From contig CAJCIO010000079.1 of the NCBI GenBank assembly GCA_903970465.1, forward strand, positions 1 to 64,000: a stretch of 64,000 nucleotides of DNA, given 5' to 3'. This DNA comes from Gammaproteobacteria bacterium (GTDB taxonomy: Bacteria; Pseudomonadota; Gammaproteobacteria; Pseudomonadales; Pseudomonadaceae). The translations under genes and the position numbers were made by a program. The notes beneath the pieces were generated by a model. It searched no databases. It was not told the DNA's origin and worked only from the letters and a program-made list of their open reading frames with translations. Shown here in pieces: positions 34,063 through 42,412 of this stretch. Position 1 is the first letter of the stretch; the number at the start of each line of letters is the position of its first letter.

Positions 34063-34419
34063 ATGTCCCGTCGGATGCCCCTGTGGATTGGCTTGGCCCT
34101 GCTGTTGCTGTGGGTCCTTCTCAGCTATGGCGTGCGCTATGGACTGATGGAAAGCACCCAGTGGCTGGCGGCCTGTGTCGACGATCCCGATCGTTGGCAG
34201 TGCCAGGCGCGCTCGCACCTTGGCCTGATCATCTATCTGGGTGCCATCGGCTGGTCTGCCCTGGGGTTCGCCGTGCTCGGCTTCGTGCTGCCAGGACGGG
34301 TGGGCAAGTGGCTGGCGGGTATCGGCCTGGCGGTCGGCGCGCCAGGGCTGGTGCTGTATAGCGCCAGCCTGTCGGTATTCGCGGTAATCATTGCGGGATT
34401 ACGTTTGGTTCGGCGCTGA
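34063..34419 (+). CDS. Small integral membrane protein of unknown function
   Basis: A 118-aa protein I do not recognise. Three hydrophobic spans are visible: PLWIGLALLLLWVLLSYGV, LGLIIYLGAIGWSALGFAVL and WLAGIGLAVGAPGLVLYSAS (continuing to the C-terminus). A hydrophilic loop with two cysteines (AACVDDPDRWQCQARS) lies between the first and second spans, probably periplasmic and disulfide-bonded. ATG 34063 follows a GGAG. The gene is isolated, with a REP pair right behind it. Confidence 0.7.
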   Translation: MSRRMPLWIGLALLLLWVLLSYGVRYGLMESTQWLAACVDDPDRWQCQARSHLGLIIYLGAIGWSALGFAVLGFVLPGRVGKWLAGIGLAVGAPGLVLYSASLSVFAVIIAGLRLVRR

Positions 34420-34438
34420 TTTTTTCGCCATCGATGAT

Positions 34439-34510
34439 GGCCCCTTCGCGGGCAAGCCTTGCTCCCATAGGCGTACATCTGTAGGAGCAAGGCTTGCCCG
34501 CGAAGGGGCC
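34439..34510. repeat. BIME (inverted REP pair)
   Basis: GGCCCCTTCGCGGGCAAGCC...GCTCCCATAGG faces TGTAGGAGCAAGGCTTGCCC...AAGGGGCC, a nearly perfect 72-bp palindrome between convergent genes. Confidence 0.9.
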
Positions 34511-34529
34511 CTGACTGATTCAGCGCGTT

Positions 34530-36104
34530 CTAGCGACTGACCTTCACGCAGCGCCACAAGCCCAGCGCGAGCAGCGCGCTGACCAAGGCAAAGCTCCACG
34601 CCTGCGGGTTCTGCAGGCCTTCACGGGCCAGCTGCGGAATGATCCCGGCAGCGATGATCAGCGCCAGCAGCAGCGTTTCGTTGCGTCGCACCGCCACCGG
34701 TCGCCATAGATAGACCAACGCCGGTATCACCAGCGCCGCCGTGGGGAAGCTGCGATAGCGGGGTTCGAATACCATGGTCAGCATCATCACCGCACCGGCG
34801 AAACCGGCGGCCATGGCCCAGGCGCCAGCACGGGCTTGCAGCCAGCCCAGCAGGCGGGCGCGAACGCCGGTAGGCCGGGCCAAGGCCAGTGCGCCATGCA
34901 CCAGCACGATCAGGTTCAGCGTCGCCATCACTGCGGCCCATACCCATTCCCCGGCAAACCGCGCCGTCACCCGCATCAATTCGCCCCAGACACCCAGGCT
35001 GGCGACACCTACGAACACCAGCAGTGTCAGCAGCGCCGGTTTCAGCACCGAGTAGCCGCCTTGGGTGTCGTTGGCGCGTGGGCGCCCCGCGATGACCAGC
35101 ACCAGCAAACCCAACAACGCCCCGGCGCCGAGCCATTGGGGCCAGAACGGCAGATTGCTCACCGGGCCTTCGAGCACGCCCTTGTTCTGCCGATCGGCAT
35201 CGAACAGCCCCCAATAGCCGCCCACCGCACCTTCGCTGGCGCGCTTCCAGGGCTGGTCGAACGCCTCGATCAGGTTGTAATGCCAGCCGCGTTGCTCGGC
35301 CATGGCGACGAAACTGCGGATGAACCGGGCCTCGTTGACCCGGCTCGGCAGCGCGGTCTGGCGCTGACGGCCTTCACTGGGCCAGCCGGTCTCGCCGATG
35401 ACGACCTCGCGCGGTGCGAAGCGCTTGGCGAAGTCGTCATGCACGTCGGCGACATGGGCCAGAGCGTCATCGATACCGCTGGGCTTGTCTTCCCAGTACG
35501 GCAGCAAGTGGATCGTCAGGAAGTCCACGGCCTCGCCGACCTCAGGGTATTGATCCCAGAACTCCCAGACATCGGCGTAGGTCACCGGCTGCTTGACCGC
35601 CGCCTTGACCTGCCGAATCAACGCCACCAGCTGCGCGCCGGTGACTTCTTTGCGCAGCAGCGCCTCGTTGCCGACGATCACCGAGGTCACGACGTCAGGG
35701 TTGGCGTTGGCCGAAGCGATCAGCGCCTTGATCTCCAACTGGGTATCGACCGGATTGCGGTTGACCCAGGCGCCCATCATCACCTTGAGCCCGTGCTTGC
35801 GCGCTAGATCAGGGATAGCTTCAAGGCCAGTCATGGAGTAGGTACGAATGCACTGGAAGCGTGTGGCCAGCAAGGCCAGGTCGGCATCCAGGCGGGCCGG
35901 GCGTACCTTGAGCGGCTGGTCGAAGGGCGATTGGTCCTTGTCGAACGGCGTATAGGAAGCGCATTGCAGCTTGTGCGAGGGGCTGGCGGCATCGGCCAGG
36001 GTGACCGGTCTGCCCAAGGCATACCAAAAGGCACACAGGGCCGCAAGGGCGATAAGGCAGGCAAGCAGATAGGGCAGCAGGGCAGAGCGAACAGTGGGGG
36101 ACAT
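34530..36104 (-). CDS. Membrane-anchored GH17 beta-1,3-glucan glucosyltransferase/hydrolase
   Basis: A 524-aa protein. An N-terminal membrane anchor (LLPYLLACLIALAALCAFWYAL) is followed by a periplasmic TIM-barrel of family GH17. Glu147 in VIVGNEALL is the acid/base and Glu238 in VVIGETGWPSEG the nucleophile. The C-terminal 180 residues form about six to seven transmembrane helices. Characterised Pseudomonas GH17 relatives rearrange beta-1,3-glucans by transglycosylation. ATG 36104 opens directly before the anchor; the longer frame from 36170 is less likely. Confidence 0.88.
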   Translation of the reverse strand: MSPTVRSALLPYLLACLIALAALCAFWYALGRPVTLADAASPSHKLQCASYTPFDKDQSPFDQPLKVRPARLDADLALLATRFQCIRTYSMTGLEAIPDLARKHGLKVMMGAWVNRNPVDTQLEIKALIASANANPDVVTSVIVGNEALLRKEVTGAQLVALIRQVKAAVKQPVTYADVWEFWDQYPEVGEAVDFLTIHLLPYWEDKPSGIDDALAHVADVHDDFAKRFAPREVVIGETGWPSEGRQRQTALPSRVNEARFIRSFVAMAEQRGWHYNLIEAFDQPWKRASEGAVGGYWGLFDADRQNKGVLEGPVSNLPFWPQWLGAGALLGLLVLVIAGRPRANDTQGGYSVLKPALLTLLVFVGVASLGVWGELMRVTARFAGEWVWAAVMATLNLIVLVHGALALARPTGVRARLLGWLQARAGAWAMAAGFAGAVMMLTMVFEPRYRSFPTAALVIPALVYLWRPVAVRRNETLLLALIIAAGIIPQLAREGLQNPQAWSFALVSALLALGLWRCVKVSR

Positions 36105-36419
36105 GATGGCGCCAGGCAGAAACACTGGGCGCATGTTACCCGTATTTGCGGCTGCCTTGAGCGTTGCCATGCAAGGTTCGGGCGATTTTTTGTTTCTTCT
36201 CTCCTAATGGCTCGGTGATGTCGTTTTCCACCCCGTCAAGGTCGCTGGCAGAGCAGGATGGTTGTGCCCCTAAGCCGATGATCAGTGCGTCGGGCGGGCT
36301 CATCAAGATGGCGCTGATGTGCCGAGGGCCGGCGATGGGCGTAATGGAGGCGCCTTGCACCAACACACAACATTCTCAGTGCTCGATACTGTCGAGCCCA
36401 GCCTTTTCGGGGAAGCAAC
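36105..36419. other. Gene-free divergent gap (315 bp)
   Basis: It must hold the promoters of the GH17 and betaine-binding genes. A pyrimidine-rich run (TTTTTTGTTTCTTCTCTCC near 36187) and several short palindromic stretches are visible. I could not assign a regulator site. The 36164-36493 open frame has no family features and is probably noise. Confidence 0.4.
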
Positions 36420-37277
36420 ATGAAAATGCGACGTCTTTTGGGAGCGAGTGCCGCTCTGGTTCTGGCCATGGGCACCAGCCTCGCCAGCGCTGATACCAAG
36501 CCTACGTTGAGCATCGGCTACGTCGATGGCTGGTCCGACAGTGTGGCGACCACCTTCGTGGCCTCCGAAATCATCAAGGAAAAACTGGGCTACGACACCA
36601 AGCTGATGCCGGTCGCTGCCGGGATCATGTGGCAGGGCGTGGCCACCGGCAAGCTCGACTTGATGCTCTCGGCGTGGCTGCCGGTCACCCACGGGGAGTA
36701 CTGGGCCAAGAACAAGGACAAGGTCGTCGACTACGGTTCCAACTTCAAAGACGCCAAGATCGGCCTGATCGTGCCCGAGTACGTCAAGGCCAAATCGGTA
36801 GTCGACCTCGCCACCGATGACAGCTTCAAGAAGAAGATCGTCGGTATCGATGCCGGTTCAGGCGTGATGATCAAGACCGACCAGGCAATCAAGGACTACG
36901 GTCTGACCGGCTACAAACTGGTGGCCAGCTCCGGCGCGGCCATGACCGCTGAACTGGCGCGTGCCGAAGACAAGCACGAATCCATTGCCGTCACCGGTTG
37001 GGTGCCGCACTGGATGTTCGCCAAGTGGAAACTGCGCTTCCTGGACGATCCGAAAGGCGTCTACGGTGCCGCAGAGACAGTCGACAGCGTCGGCAGCCTG
37101 GATCTGGAAAAGAAAGCCCCGGAAGTGGTCGCCTTCCTGAAGAAATTCCAGTGGGCATCGGCTGACGAGATCGGCACCGTGATGCTCGCTGTCCAGAACG
37201 GCGAGAAGGCCGATGTGGCCGCCAAGGCCTGGGTCGCTGCCCACCCTGATCGCGTAGCGCAGTGGACCGCTAAATAA
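36420..37277 (+). CDS. Glycine-betaine/choline-type ABC substrate-binding protein (BetX/CaiX-like)
   Basis: Periplasmic OpuAC-family binding protein of 285 aa. A signal peptide ends near SLASA/DT. The ligand-box residues are suggested by VDGWSDSVATTFVASE, GIMWQGVATGKLDLMLSAWLP and AVTGWVPHWMFAKWKLRFLDD, rich in the Trp residues that cage a quaternary amine. No permease or ATPase is adjacent, so it is an orphan. P. aeruginosa BetX (PA3236, next to the actP operon) is likewise an orphan that uses a shared CbcWV transporter. GGGGAAGC precedes ATG 36420. Confidence 0.88.
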   Translation: MKMRRLLGASAALVLAMGTSLASADTKPTLSIGYVDGWSDSVATTFVASEIIKEKLGYDTKLMPVAAGIMWQGVATGKLDLMLSAWLPVTHGEYWAKNKDKVVDYGSNFKDAKIGLIVPEYVKAKSVVDLATDDSFKKKIVGIDAGSGVMIKTDQAIKDYGLTGYKLVASSGAAMTAELARAEDKHESIAVTGWVPHWMFAKWKLRFLDDPKGVYGAAETVDSVGSLDLEKKAPEVVAFLKKFQWASADEIGTVMLAVQNGEKADVAAKAWVAAHPDRVAQWTAK

Positions 37278-37296
37278 AGTCAGTCCCAAGCCCCAG

Positions 37297-37325
37297 AAAG
37301 GCCACCCTCAGCGGTGGCCTTTTTC
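37297..37325 (+). terminator. Rho-independent terminator of the betaine-binding gene
   Basis: AGGCCACC-CTCAGC-GGTGGCCT followed by TTTTT, 20 bp after the stop codon. Confidence 0.92.
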
Positions 37326-37348
37326 ATTTCAGCGTCCATACTCGCTAT

Positions 37349-37362
37349 ACGACTAAAGTCGT
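37349..37362. promoter_or_regulatory. Perfect palindrome upstream of the acetate-permease operon
   Basis: ACGACT-AA-AGTCGT is a 14-bp perfect dyad located 70 bp before the DUF485 gene start. It is a candidate operator for the regulator of acetate uptake, such as a two-component response regulator (inference). Confidence 0.5.
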
Positions 37363-37431
37363 CTGGAATGCGCCTATGGCCAGCATACAGTGGCAACGTT
37401 CCAACCAATCTGTGCTGCTAGGACAAAAATA

Positions 37432-37743
37432 ATGAACGACAGCATTTACAGCAAGATACAAGACAGCCCGCGCTTCAAGGAGCTGGTCTCCAAACGCGAG
37501 CGCTTCGCCTGGATTCTTTCAGCGATCATGCTTGGCCTCTACGCCGCTTTCATCCTCCTGATCGCCTATGGCCCACAAGTCATGGGGACCAGGATCAGTG
37601 CAGGCTCGTCGATCACCTGGGGTATCCCCATCGGTGTCGGTTTGATCATCAGCGCTTTCATCCTGACCGCCATTTATGTCCGGCGCGCCAACGGTGAATT
37701 CGATGACCTCAACAACGAGATCCTCAAGGAGGCGCAACAATGA
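37432..37743 (+). CDS. yjcH: DUF485 (YjcH-like) membrane protein of the acetate permease operon
   Basis: A 103-aa protein with two transmembrane helices ([23 protein letters not shown] and [23 protein letters not shown]) and cytoplasmic ends. The DUF485 signature includes [13 protein letters not shown] and [14 protein letters not shown]. In E. coli yjcH lies between acs and actP. ATG 37432 is chosen over the frame from 37390. The next gene starts inside this stop codon (ATGA-type overlap of 4 bases). Confidence 0.93.
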   Translation: MNDSIYSKIQDSPRFKELVSKRERFAWILSAIMLGLYAAFILLIAYGPQVMGTRISAGSSITWGIPIGVGLIISAFILTAIYVRRANGEFDDLNNEILKEAQQ

Positions 37744-39410
37744 TCCCTGCATCGACCCGTACATTGCTGGCCACATTGGCTCTGGGCGCCATTGCCCCGG
37801 TCGCCTCCGCCGCCGATGCCATTACCGGCGCGGTGCAGAAACAACCGCTCAACATCCCCGCGATCATCATGTTCGTGGTGTTCGTCGGTTTCACCCTGTG
37901 CATCACTTACTGGGCGTCCAAACGCAACAAGTCGGCCGCCGACTACTATGCGGCGGGCGGCAAGATCACCGGTTTCCAGAACGGTCTGGCGATCGCCGGT
38001 GACTACATGTCGGCGGCGTCGTTTCTGGGGATTTCCGCACTGGTGTATACCTCCGGTTATGACGGCCTGATCTACTCGATCGGTTTCCTGGTGGGCTGGC
38101 CGATCATTCTGTTTCTGATCGCCGAGCGCCTGCGCAACCTGGGCAAGTACACTTTTGCCGACGTGGCTTCGTATCGTCTCAAACAGAAGGAAATCCGCAC
38201 GCTGTCGGCCTGTGGCTCGCTGGTGGTGGTGGCGTTCTACCTCATCGCGCAGATGGTCGGTGCCGGCAAGCTGATCCAGCTGCTGTTTGGTCTCGACTAC
38301 CATGTGGCGGTGATCATGGTGGGTATCCTCATGTGCCTGTACGTGTTGTTCGGCGGCATGCTGGCCACCACCTGGGTGCAGATCATCAAGGCGGTGATGT
38401 TGCTGTCCGGCGCGTCGTTCATGGCGCTGATGGTGATGAAACACGTCAACTTCGACTTCAACGCGCTGTTCTCCGAGGCCATCAAGGTTCACCCCAAGGG
38501 TGAGGCGATCATGAGCCCTGGCGGCCTGGTCAAGGATCCGATCTCGGCGTTTTCGCTGGGCCTGGCGCTGATGTTCGGTACCGCTGGCCTGCCGCATATC
38601 CTGATGCGCTTCTTCACCGTCAGCGACGCCAAGGAAGCCCGCAAAAGCGTGCTCTACGCCACCGGCTTTATCGGCTATTTCTACATCCTGACTTTCATCA
38701 TCGGTTTCGGCGCGATCTTGCTGGTCAGCACCAATCCGGCGTTCAAGGATGCTGCGGGCGCGTTGCTGGGCGGCAACAACATGGCGGCGATCCACCTGGC
38801 TGATGCCGTGGGCGGCAGTCTGTTCCTGGGCTTTATCTCGGCTGTTGCGTTCGCCACTATCCTTGCAGTGGTCGCAGGGCTCACCCTGGCGGGCGCTTCG
38901 GCGGTGTCCCATGACCTGTACGCCAGCGTGATCAAGAAGGGCAAGGCCAACGACAAGGATGAAATCCGCGTTTCGAAGATCACCACCATCGCACTCGCGG
39001 TGCTGGCGATCGGCCTTGGCATCTTGTTCGAGAGCCAGAACATCGCGTTCATGGTCGGTCTGGCGTTCTCTATCGCCGCCAGTTGCAACTTCCCGGTGCT
39101 GCTGCTCTCGATGTACTGGAAAAAACTCACCACGCGAGGTGCCATGATCGGGGGCTGGATGGGCCTGATCAGTGCCGTGGGCCTGATGATCCTCGGGCCT
39201 ACCATTTGGGTGTCGATCCTGGGCCACGCCAAGGCGATTTTCCCTTACGAGTACCCGGCGCTATTCTCGATGATCATTGCCTTTGTCGGCATCTGGTTCT
39301 TCTCGGTCACCGACAAGTCCACCGCTGGCGCCGAAGAACGGGCGAAGTTCTACCCGCAGTTCGTTCGTTCGCAGACTGGTCTGGGGGCGAGTGGGGCAGT
39401 TTCTCACTAA
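37740..39410 (+). CDS. actP: ActP acetate permease (sodium:solute symporter family)
   Basis: A 556-aa SSS-family transporter with a signal-like N-terminus ([18 protein letters not shown]) and about 13 transmembrane helices. Signatures include [33 protein letters not shown], the [25 protein letters not shown] loop and [19 protein letters not shown]. It takes up acetate, glycolate and similar short monocarboxylates. It is coupled to the DUF485 gene and ends at a strong terminator. Confidence 0.94.
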   Translation: MIPASTRTLLATLALGAIAPVASAADAITGAVQKQPLNIPAIIMFVVFVGFTLCITYWASKRNKSAADYYAAGGKITGFQNGLAIAGDYMSAASFLGISALVYTSGYDGLIYSIGFLVGWPIILFLIAERLRNLGKYTFADVASYRLKQKEIRTLSACGSLVVVAFYLIAQMVGAGKLIQLLFGLDYHVAVIMVGILMCLYVLFGGMLATTWVQIIKAVMLLSGASFMALMVMKHVNFDFNALFSEAIKVHPKGEAIMSPGGLVKDPISAFSLGLALMFGTAGLPHILMRFFTVSDAKEARKSVLYATGFIGYFYILTFIIGFGAILLVSTNPAFKDAAGALLGGNNMAAIHLADAVGGSLFLGFISAVAFATILAVVAGLTLAGASAVSHDLYASVIKKGKANDKDEIRVSKITTIALAVLAIGLGILFESQNIAFMVGLAFSIAASCNFPVLLLSMYWKKLTTRGAMIGGWMGLISAVGLMILGPTIWVSILGHAKAIFPYEYPALFSMIIAFVGIWFFSVTDKSTAGAEERAKFYPQFVRSQTGLGASGAVSH

Positions 39411-39426
39411 GCAAATCGCAGGTATG

Positions 39427-39455
39427 AAAAAGGCAGCCAGTTGGCTGCCTTTTTC
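39427..39455. terminator. Bidirectional rho-independent terminator after actP
   Basis: AAAAAGGCAGCCAG-TTGGCTGCCTTTTT gives a perfect GC-rich stem with A and T flanks, ending about 15 bp before the convergent DUF3309 stop. Confidence 0.93.
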
Positions 39456-39469
39456 ATTGTGTCTGAACC

Positions 39470-39622
39470 CTATATCTTGCCGAGCAATACCAGGATCAGC
39501 AGGATGATCAAGACGGTACCAATGATACCCGACGGTCCGTAGCCCCAACTTCTGGAGTGCGGGAACACGGGCAGGCCGCCCACCAGCAGCAGGATCAGGA
39601 TGATGATAAGTATGGTGCCCAT
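39470..39622 (-). CDS. DUF3309-family small hydrophobic protein
   Basis: A 50-aa protein: MGTILIIILILLLVGGLPVF, a short SRSWGYGPSG loop, then a second hydrophobic stretch IGTVLIILLILVLLGKI. This is the DUF3309 pattern of two membrane-spanning segments around a Tyr/Gly loop. Function is unknown. ATG 39622 follows AAGGAAG; the longer frame from 39673 has no ribosome site. Confidence 0.85.
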   Translation of the reverse strand: MGTILIIILILLLVGGLPVFPHSRSWGYGPSGIIGTVLIILLILVLLGKI

Positions 39623-39763
39623 GGCGACTTCCTTATTTGGACTGTAGTTATGTTCGTCGGTCTGGACATTCATGACCGCTTATCAACTCCGACTCCGGCC
39701 TGGGGAAAAAAGTCATTTTATTACTGCACGAAATTTTTGCAGGCGGCCGCCACTTCCCGCACC

Positions 39764-39801
39764 CCGTGGTAGCAGGCTCCGCCCGCGAAGTGCTGAGGCG
39801 C
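39764..39801. repeat. Degenerate single REP
   Basis: CGTGGTAGCAGGCTCCGCCC followed by GCGAAG keeps the REP ends but has lost part of the stem. Confidence 0.45.
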
Positions 39802-39907
39802 CTCGTTGCCCGACGCAAGGGATATTCAGGCCGTTGATAGTGGCTTCACTGCTGGGCGTGGGCGGCTAGTCTCGACTCATCAGTGGAAAGCGAGGAGGGC
39901 AGTGTCC

Positions 39908-40723
39908 ATGCGCATGATGATCACGGGGGCGGGTTCCGGGCTAGGGCGCGAGATAGCCCTGCGCTGGGGCCGCGAGGGTTGGCAGCTGGCGCTGTGCGAC
40001 TTGAATGAAGCGGGGTTGCAGGAAACCTTGGCGCAGGTCCGAGCCATCGGCGGTGACGGTTTCACTCAGTATTGCGATGTGCGGGACTACAGCCAACTGG
40101 TGGCGCTGGCGCAGCGCTGCGAGCAGCAACTTGGCGGCATCGATGTGCTGGTCAATAATGCTGGCGTAGCGTCGGGTGGTTTCTTCGCCGAGTTGTCGCT
40201 CGAGGACTGGGATTGGCAGTTGTCGATCAACCTCATGGGCGTGGTCAAGGGTTGCAAGGCGTTTCTGCCGCTGTTGGAGCGTAGCCACGGGCGGATCATC
40301 AACATCGCCTCCATGGCTGCTTTGATGCAGGGGCCGGGCATGAGCAACTACAACGTGGCCAAGGCCGGGGTAGTGGCGTTGTCGGAGAGTTTGCTGGTGG
40401 AGTTGCGCGTTGCCCAGGTGGCAGTACACGTGGTCTGCCCGTCGTTCTTTCAGACCGCGCTGCTGGATTCTTTCCGCGGTCCGACGCCGGCAATGAAAGC
40501 GCAGGTAGCCAAGTTGCTGGAGAGTTCGCCGATTTCAGCGGCCGACGTCGCGGATTACATTTACGCCGAGGTGGCCCGCGAAGCGTTCATGATCCTGCCT
40601 CACGAGCAAGGTCGCGCCGCCTGGCAGCTCAAGCAGCGCCAGCCCGAGGCGCTGTATGACGAGATGGCTGCCATGGCAACGCGCATGCGCGCTAGAAGCC
40701 CAGTTGCTGGTCCAGCCGAATAG
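39908..40723 (+). CDS. Short-chain dehydrogenase/reductase
   Basis: A 271-aa classical SDR: cofactor motif TGAGSGLGREIA at the N-terminus, VLVNNAGVASGG, catalytic Ser in INIASMAAL, Tyr-x3-Lys in SNYNVAKAG, and VCPSFFQTALLDSF after it. The substrate is unknown. AGGAGG lies 9 bases before ATG 39908; GTG 39902 is an alternative. The 3' end overlaps the convergent crotonase gene by 32 bases. Confidence 0.87.
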   Translation: MRMMITGAGSGLGREIALRWGREGWQLALCDLNEAGLQETLAQVRAIGGDGFTQYCDVRDYSQLVALAQRCEQQLGGIDVLVNNAGVASGGFFAELSLEDWDWQLSINLMGVVKGCKAFLPLLERSHGRIINIASMAALMQGPGMSNYNVAKAGVVALSESLLVELRVAQVAVHVVCPSFFQTALLDSFRGPTPAMKAQVAKLLESSPISAADVADYIYAEVAREAFMILPHEQGRAAWQLKQRQPEALYDEMAAMATRMRARSPVAGPAE

Positions 40724-41381
40724 CCTCCTGCAGGCCGTCCAGTAGTTTTTTGCGGACCTTGAGCTTGGTGTTGCGGTGCGCGGTCATGTTGATTTTCTTC
40801 AACTGGTGCGCGGCCTTCAGGGCTTCTTCCATCAACGCTTCGGGCTTGACCACTTTGTCGAAGAATCCGGCATTCAACGCGGCCGCTGGATCGAACATCT
40901 CGGCGTTAATGACGGCGCGCTGAAAGGCCGAGCGGCGCAGACGATCGCGGGCCAGTTCGATGCCGGCGTGGTGCATGGTCATGCCGATCATGACCTCGTT
41001 GAGGCCGATCTGGAACGGCCCCTCGACACCGATGCGGTAATCGCCGGACAGTAACAGGAACGCGCCCTTGGCCACGGCATGGCCGGAGCAGGCGATGATC
41101 ACCGGGTAGGGATGGGCCAGCAGACGCCGCGCCAGGGTCGAGCCCGAGGTAACCAGATCGAGGGCCTGCTGTGGACCGCTGGTCATCACTTTGAGGTCGT
41201 AACCCCCCGAGAGGATGCCTGGCTGGCCGGTGACGATCACCACTGCCTTGTCCTGCTCGGCCTGGTCGAGTGCCTGGTTGAAGGCGGTAATGACCTCAGG
41301 CGAAAGCGCGTTGACCTTGCCGTTATGCAGGCTCAAGGTGGCAATGCCGTCTTCGAGACGGTAGTCGATCAGCTCGCTCAT
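40692..41381 (-). CDS. Enoyl-CoA hydratase/isomerase (crotonase) family protein
   Basis: A 229-aa crotonase-fold protein. VIVTGQPGILSGGYDLKVMTSG and IACSGHAVAKGAFLLLSGDYRIG form the oxyanion-hole region, and IGLNEVMIGMTMHHAG the second catalytic segment. The usual catalytic glutamates are partly present (Glu in NEVMIG); the other position carries Ala or Gly. It may be an isomerase or thioester hydrolase instead of a hydratase. Start at ATG 41381. Confidence 0.82.
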   Translation of the reverse strand: MSELIDYRLEDGIATLSLHNGKVNALSPEVITAFNQALDQAEQDKAVVIVTGQPGILSGGYDLKVMTSGPQQALDLVTSGSTLARRLLAHPYPVIIACSGHAVAKGAFLLLSGDYRIGVEGPFQIGLNEVMIGMTMHHAGIELARDRLRRSAFQRAVINAEMFDPAAALNAGFFDKVVKPEALMEEALKAAHQLKKINMTAHRNTKLKVRKKLLDGLQEAIRLDQQLGF

Positions 41382-41615
41382 GACGCGATTCCTTGTTATG
41401 AAGTGCAGCAGACGTTACCCACGCAATGGCTTGGCGTAAAGCGCTGTGACTGACTGTCCGGTCACGCCCGTGCATACGGCGGCGAGAGTGGGCAAATCCC
41501 TTCAGCACGCCAATCTGTATTAACCACATGAAATTTCTGCAAAAAAGCTTTGCCATCTGCGAGGCTTTCGAATACATTAGCGCGCCTCGACAGACCTAAC
41601 GGTTTGCCGAGATAC

Positions 41616-41705
41616 GGTGAAGTGTCCGAGTGGCTGAAGGAGCACGCCTGGAAAGTGTGTATACAAGAAATTGTATCAAGGGTTCGAATCCCTTCTTCAC
41701 CGCCA
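41616..41705 (+). tRNA. tRNA-Ser(GGA)
   Basis: A 90-nt class II tRNA. The acceptor stem GGTGAAG pairs with CTTCACC. The anticodon loop CTGGAAA has anticodon GGA (reads UCC/UCU). The long variable arm, the T arm with GGTTCGAATCC, discriminator G and an encoded CCA are all present. Confidence 0.97.
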
Positions 41706-41720
41706 TATTCGATACGCCCA

Positions 41721-41757
41721 AAACCCCCGGTAAGCCTTGGCTGCCGGGGGTTTTTGG
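41721..41757 (+). terminator. Rho-independent terminator of tRNA-Ser
   Basis: CCCCCGG ... CCGGGGG stem with a 13-base loop, followed by TTTTTGG, 18 bp after the tRNA 3' end. Confidence 0.9.
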
Positions 41758-41797
41758 TTTTTGGTGTCAGTTGGGGCAGGGCCGTTTCCAACCCACC

Positions 41798-41878
41798 TCA
41801 GGCCCCAAAACCCCCATCGATCGTCAGACTCGCTCCAGTGGTATACCCCGCCTGCGGACCCGCCAGATATGTGCTTTG
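41798..41878 (-). pseudogene. C-terminal relic of a short-chain dehydrogenase gene
   Basis: The minus strand reads STYLAGPQAGYTTGASLTID (20 residues) then GGFGA and stop. This is the typical end of a FabG/PhbB-type SDR (..A-GY-TG--L-IDGG...). Nothing upstream resembles the rest of an SDR and the greA-like gene begins 50 bp on, so it is a decayed fragment. It lies directly behind tRNA-Ser, a common integration target, which suggests a past insertion or deletion there (inference). Confidence 0.6.
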
Positions 41879-41928
41879 CCGGTAACACTGGACAGGATGT
41901 GTCTCATCACTGGGTAGGGCGTTGGATT

Positions 41929-42411
41929 TCAGCTGACGCGCAGGATTTCCGAATGCTGAAGACTGTTGCCGATGCGAACACTCACCTCATCACCCGCGAA
42001 TTTGCCCAGTAGCGCCATGCCCAATGGCGCGAGGGGCGTGATCACGGTCACCACTGTGCCATCGAGCGTCAGCGTCAGCCCGGCGGCGTCAGGGCCGAGG
42101 AAGACTTGCTGGCGTTCGCCGCGGGTGTTTTCCAGATCGATCAGCGCCCCGACCTGAATGCCTACTGCGGCGTCGTAATCGCGCAGCGCCAGGCCTTGAT
42201 ACTTCAGCAGTGCCTGGCGGATTTCTTCGGTACGGCGCGCCTGTCCTGTGGCCAGGTAAGAGGCTTCAAGGCCCAGAGTGTCGTATTTGTTTTCGGCGAC
42301 GTTCTCTTCGTGTGTCGCGGTTTCATAGGCGGTCTGCGCGGCGCGCTGGGCAATATCGAGGTTGCGCGCCAGGGTCGCGGTGATCAGTCCGAGCAGTTCG
42401 GTTTTAGCCAT
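41929..42411 (-). CDS. GreA/GreB-like transcription elongation factor
   Basis: A 160-aa protein with an N-terminal coiled coil (LARNLDIAQRAAQTAYETATHEENVAENKYDTLGLEA) carrying an acidic tip THEENVAEN. A C-terminal FKBP-like domain follows with LTLDGTVVTVITPLAPLGMALLGKFAGDEVSV. True GreA/B have SPLGKALLGK there; this has APLGMALLGK, a close match. It may bind the RNA polymerase secondary channel. It lies 1 bp downstream of the next gene, in an apparent operon. Confidence 0.78.
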   Translation of the reverse strand: MAKTELLGLITATLARNLDIAQRAAQTAYETATHEENVAENKYDTLGLEASYLATGQARRTEEIRQALLKYQGLALRDYDAAVGIQVGALIDLENTRGERQQVFLGPDAAGLTLTLDGTVVTVITPLAPLGMALLGKFAGDEVSVRIGNSLQHSEILRVS

Positions 42412-42412
42412 G

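Noticed and set aside
37674..39227. 517-aa frame antisense to actP
   Set aside because: His/Gln/Arg/Asp-rich translation, as expected from the antisense of membrane-protein codons.
41721..41757. att site duplicate of the tRNA-Ser 3' end
   Set aside because: The palindrome is an ordinary terminator. I found no second copy of the tRNA 3' end in the window.
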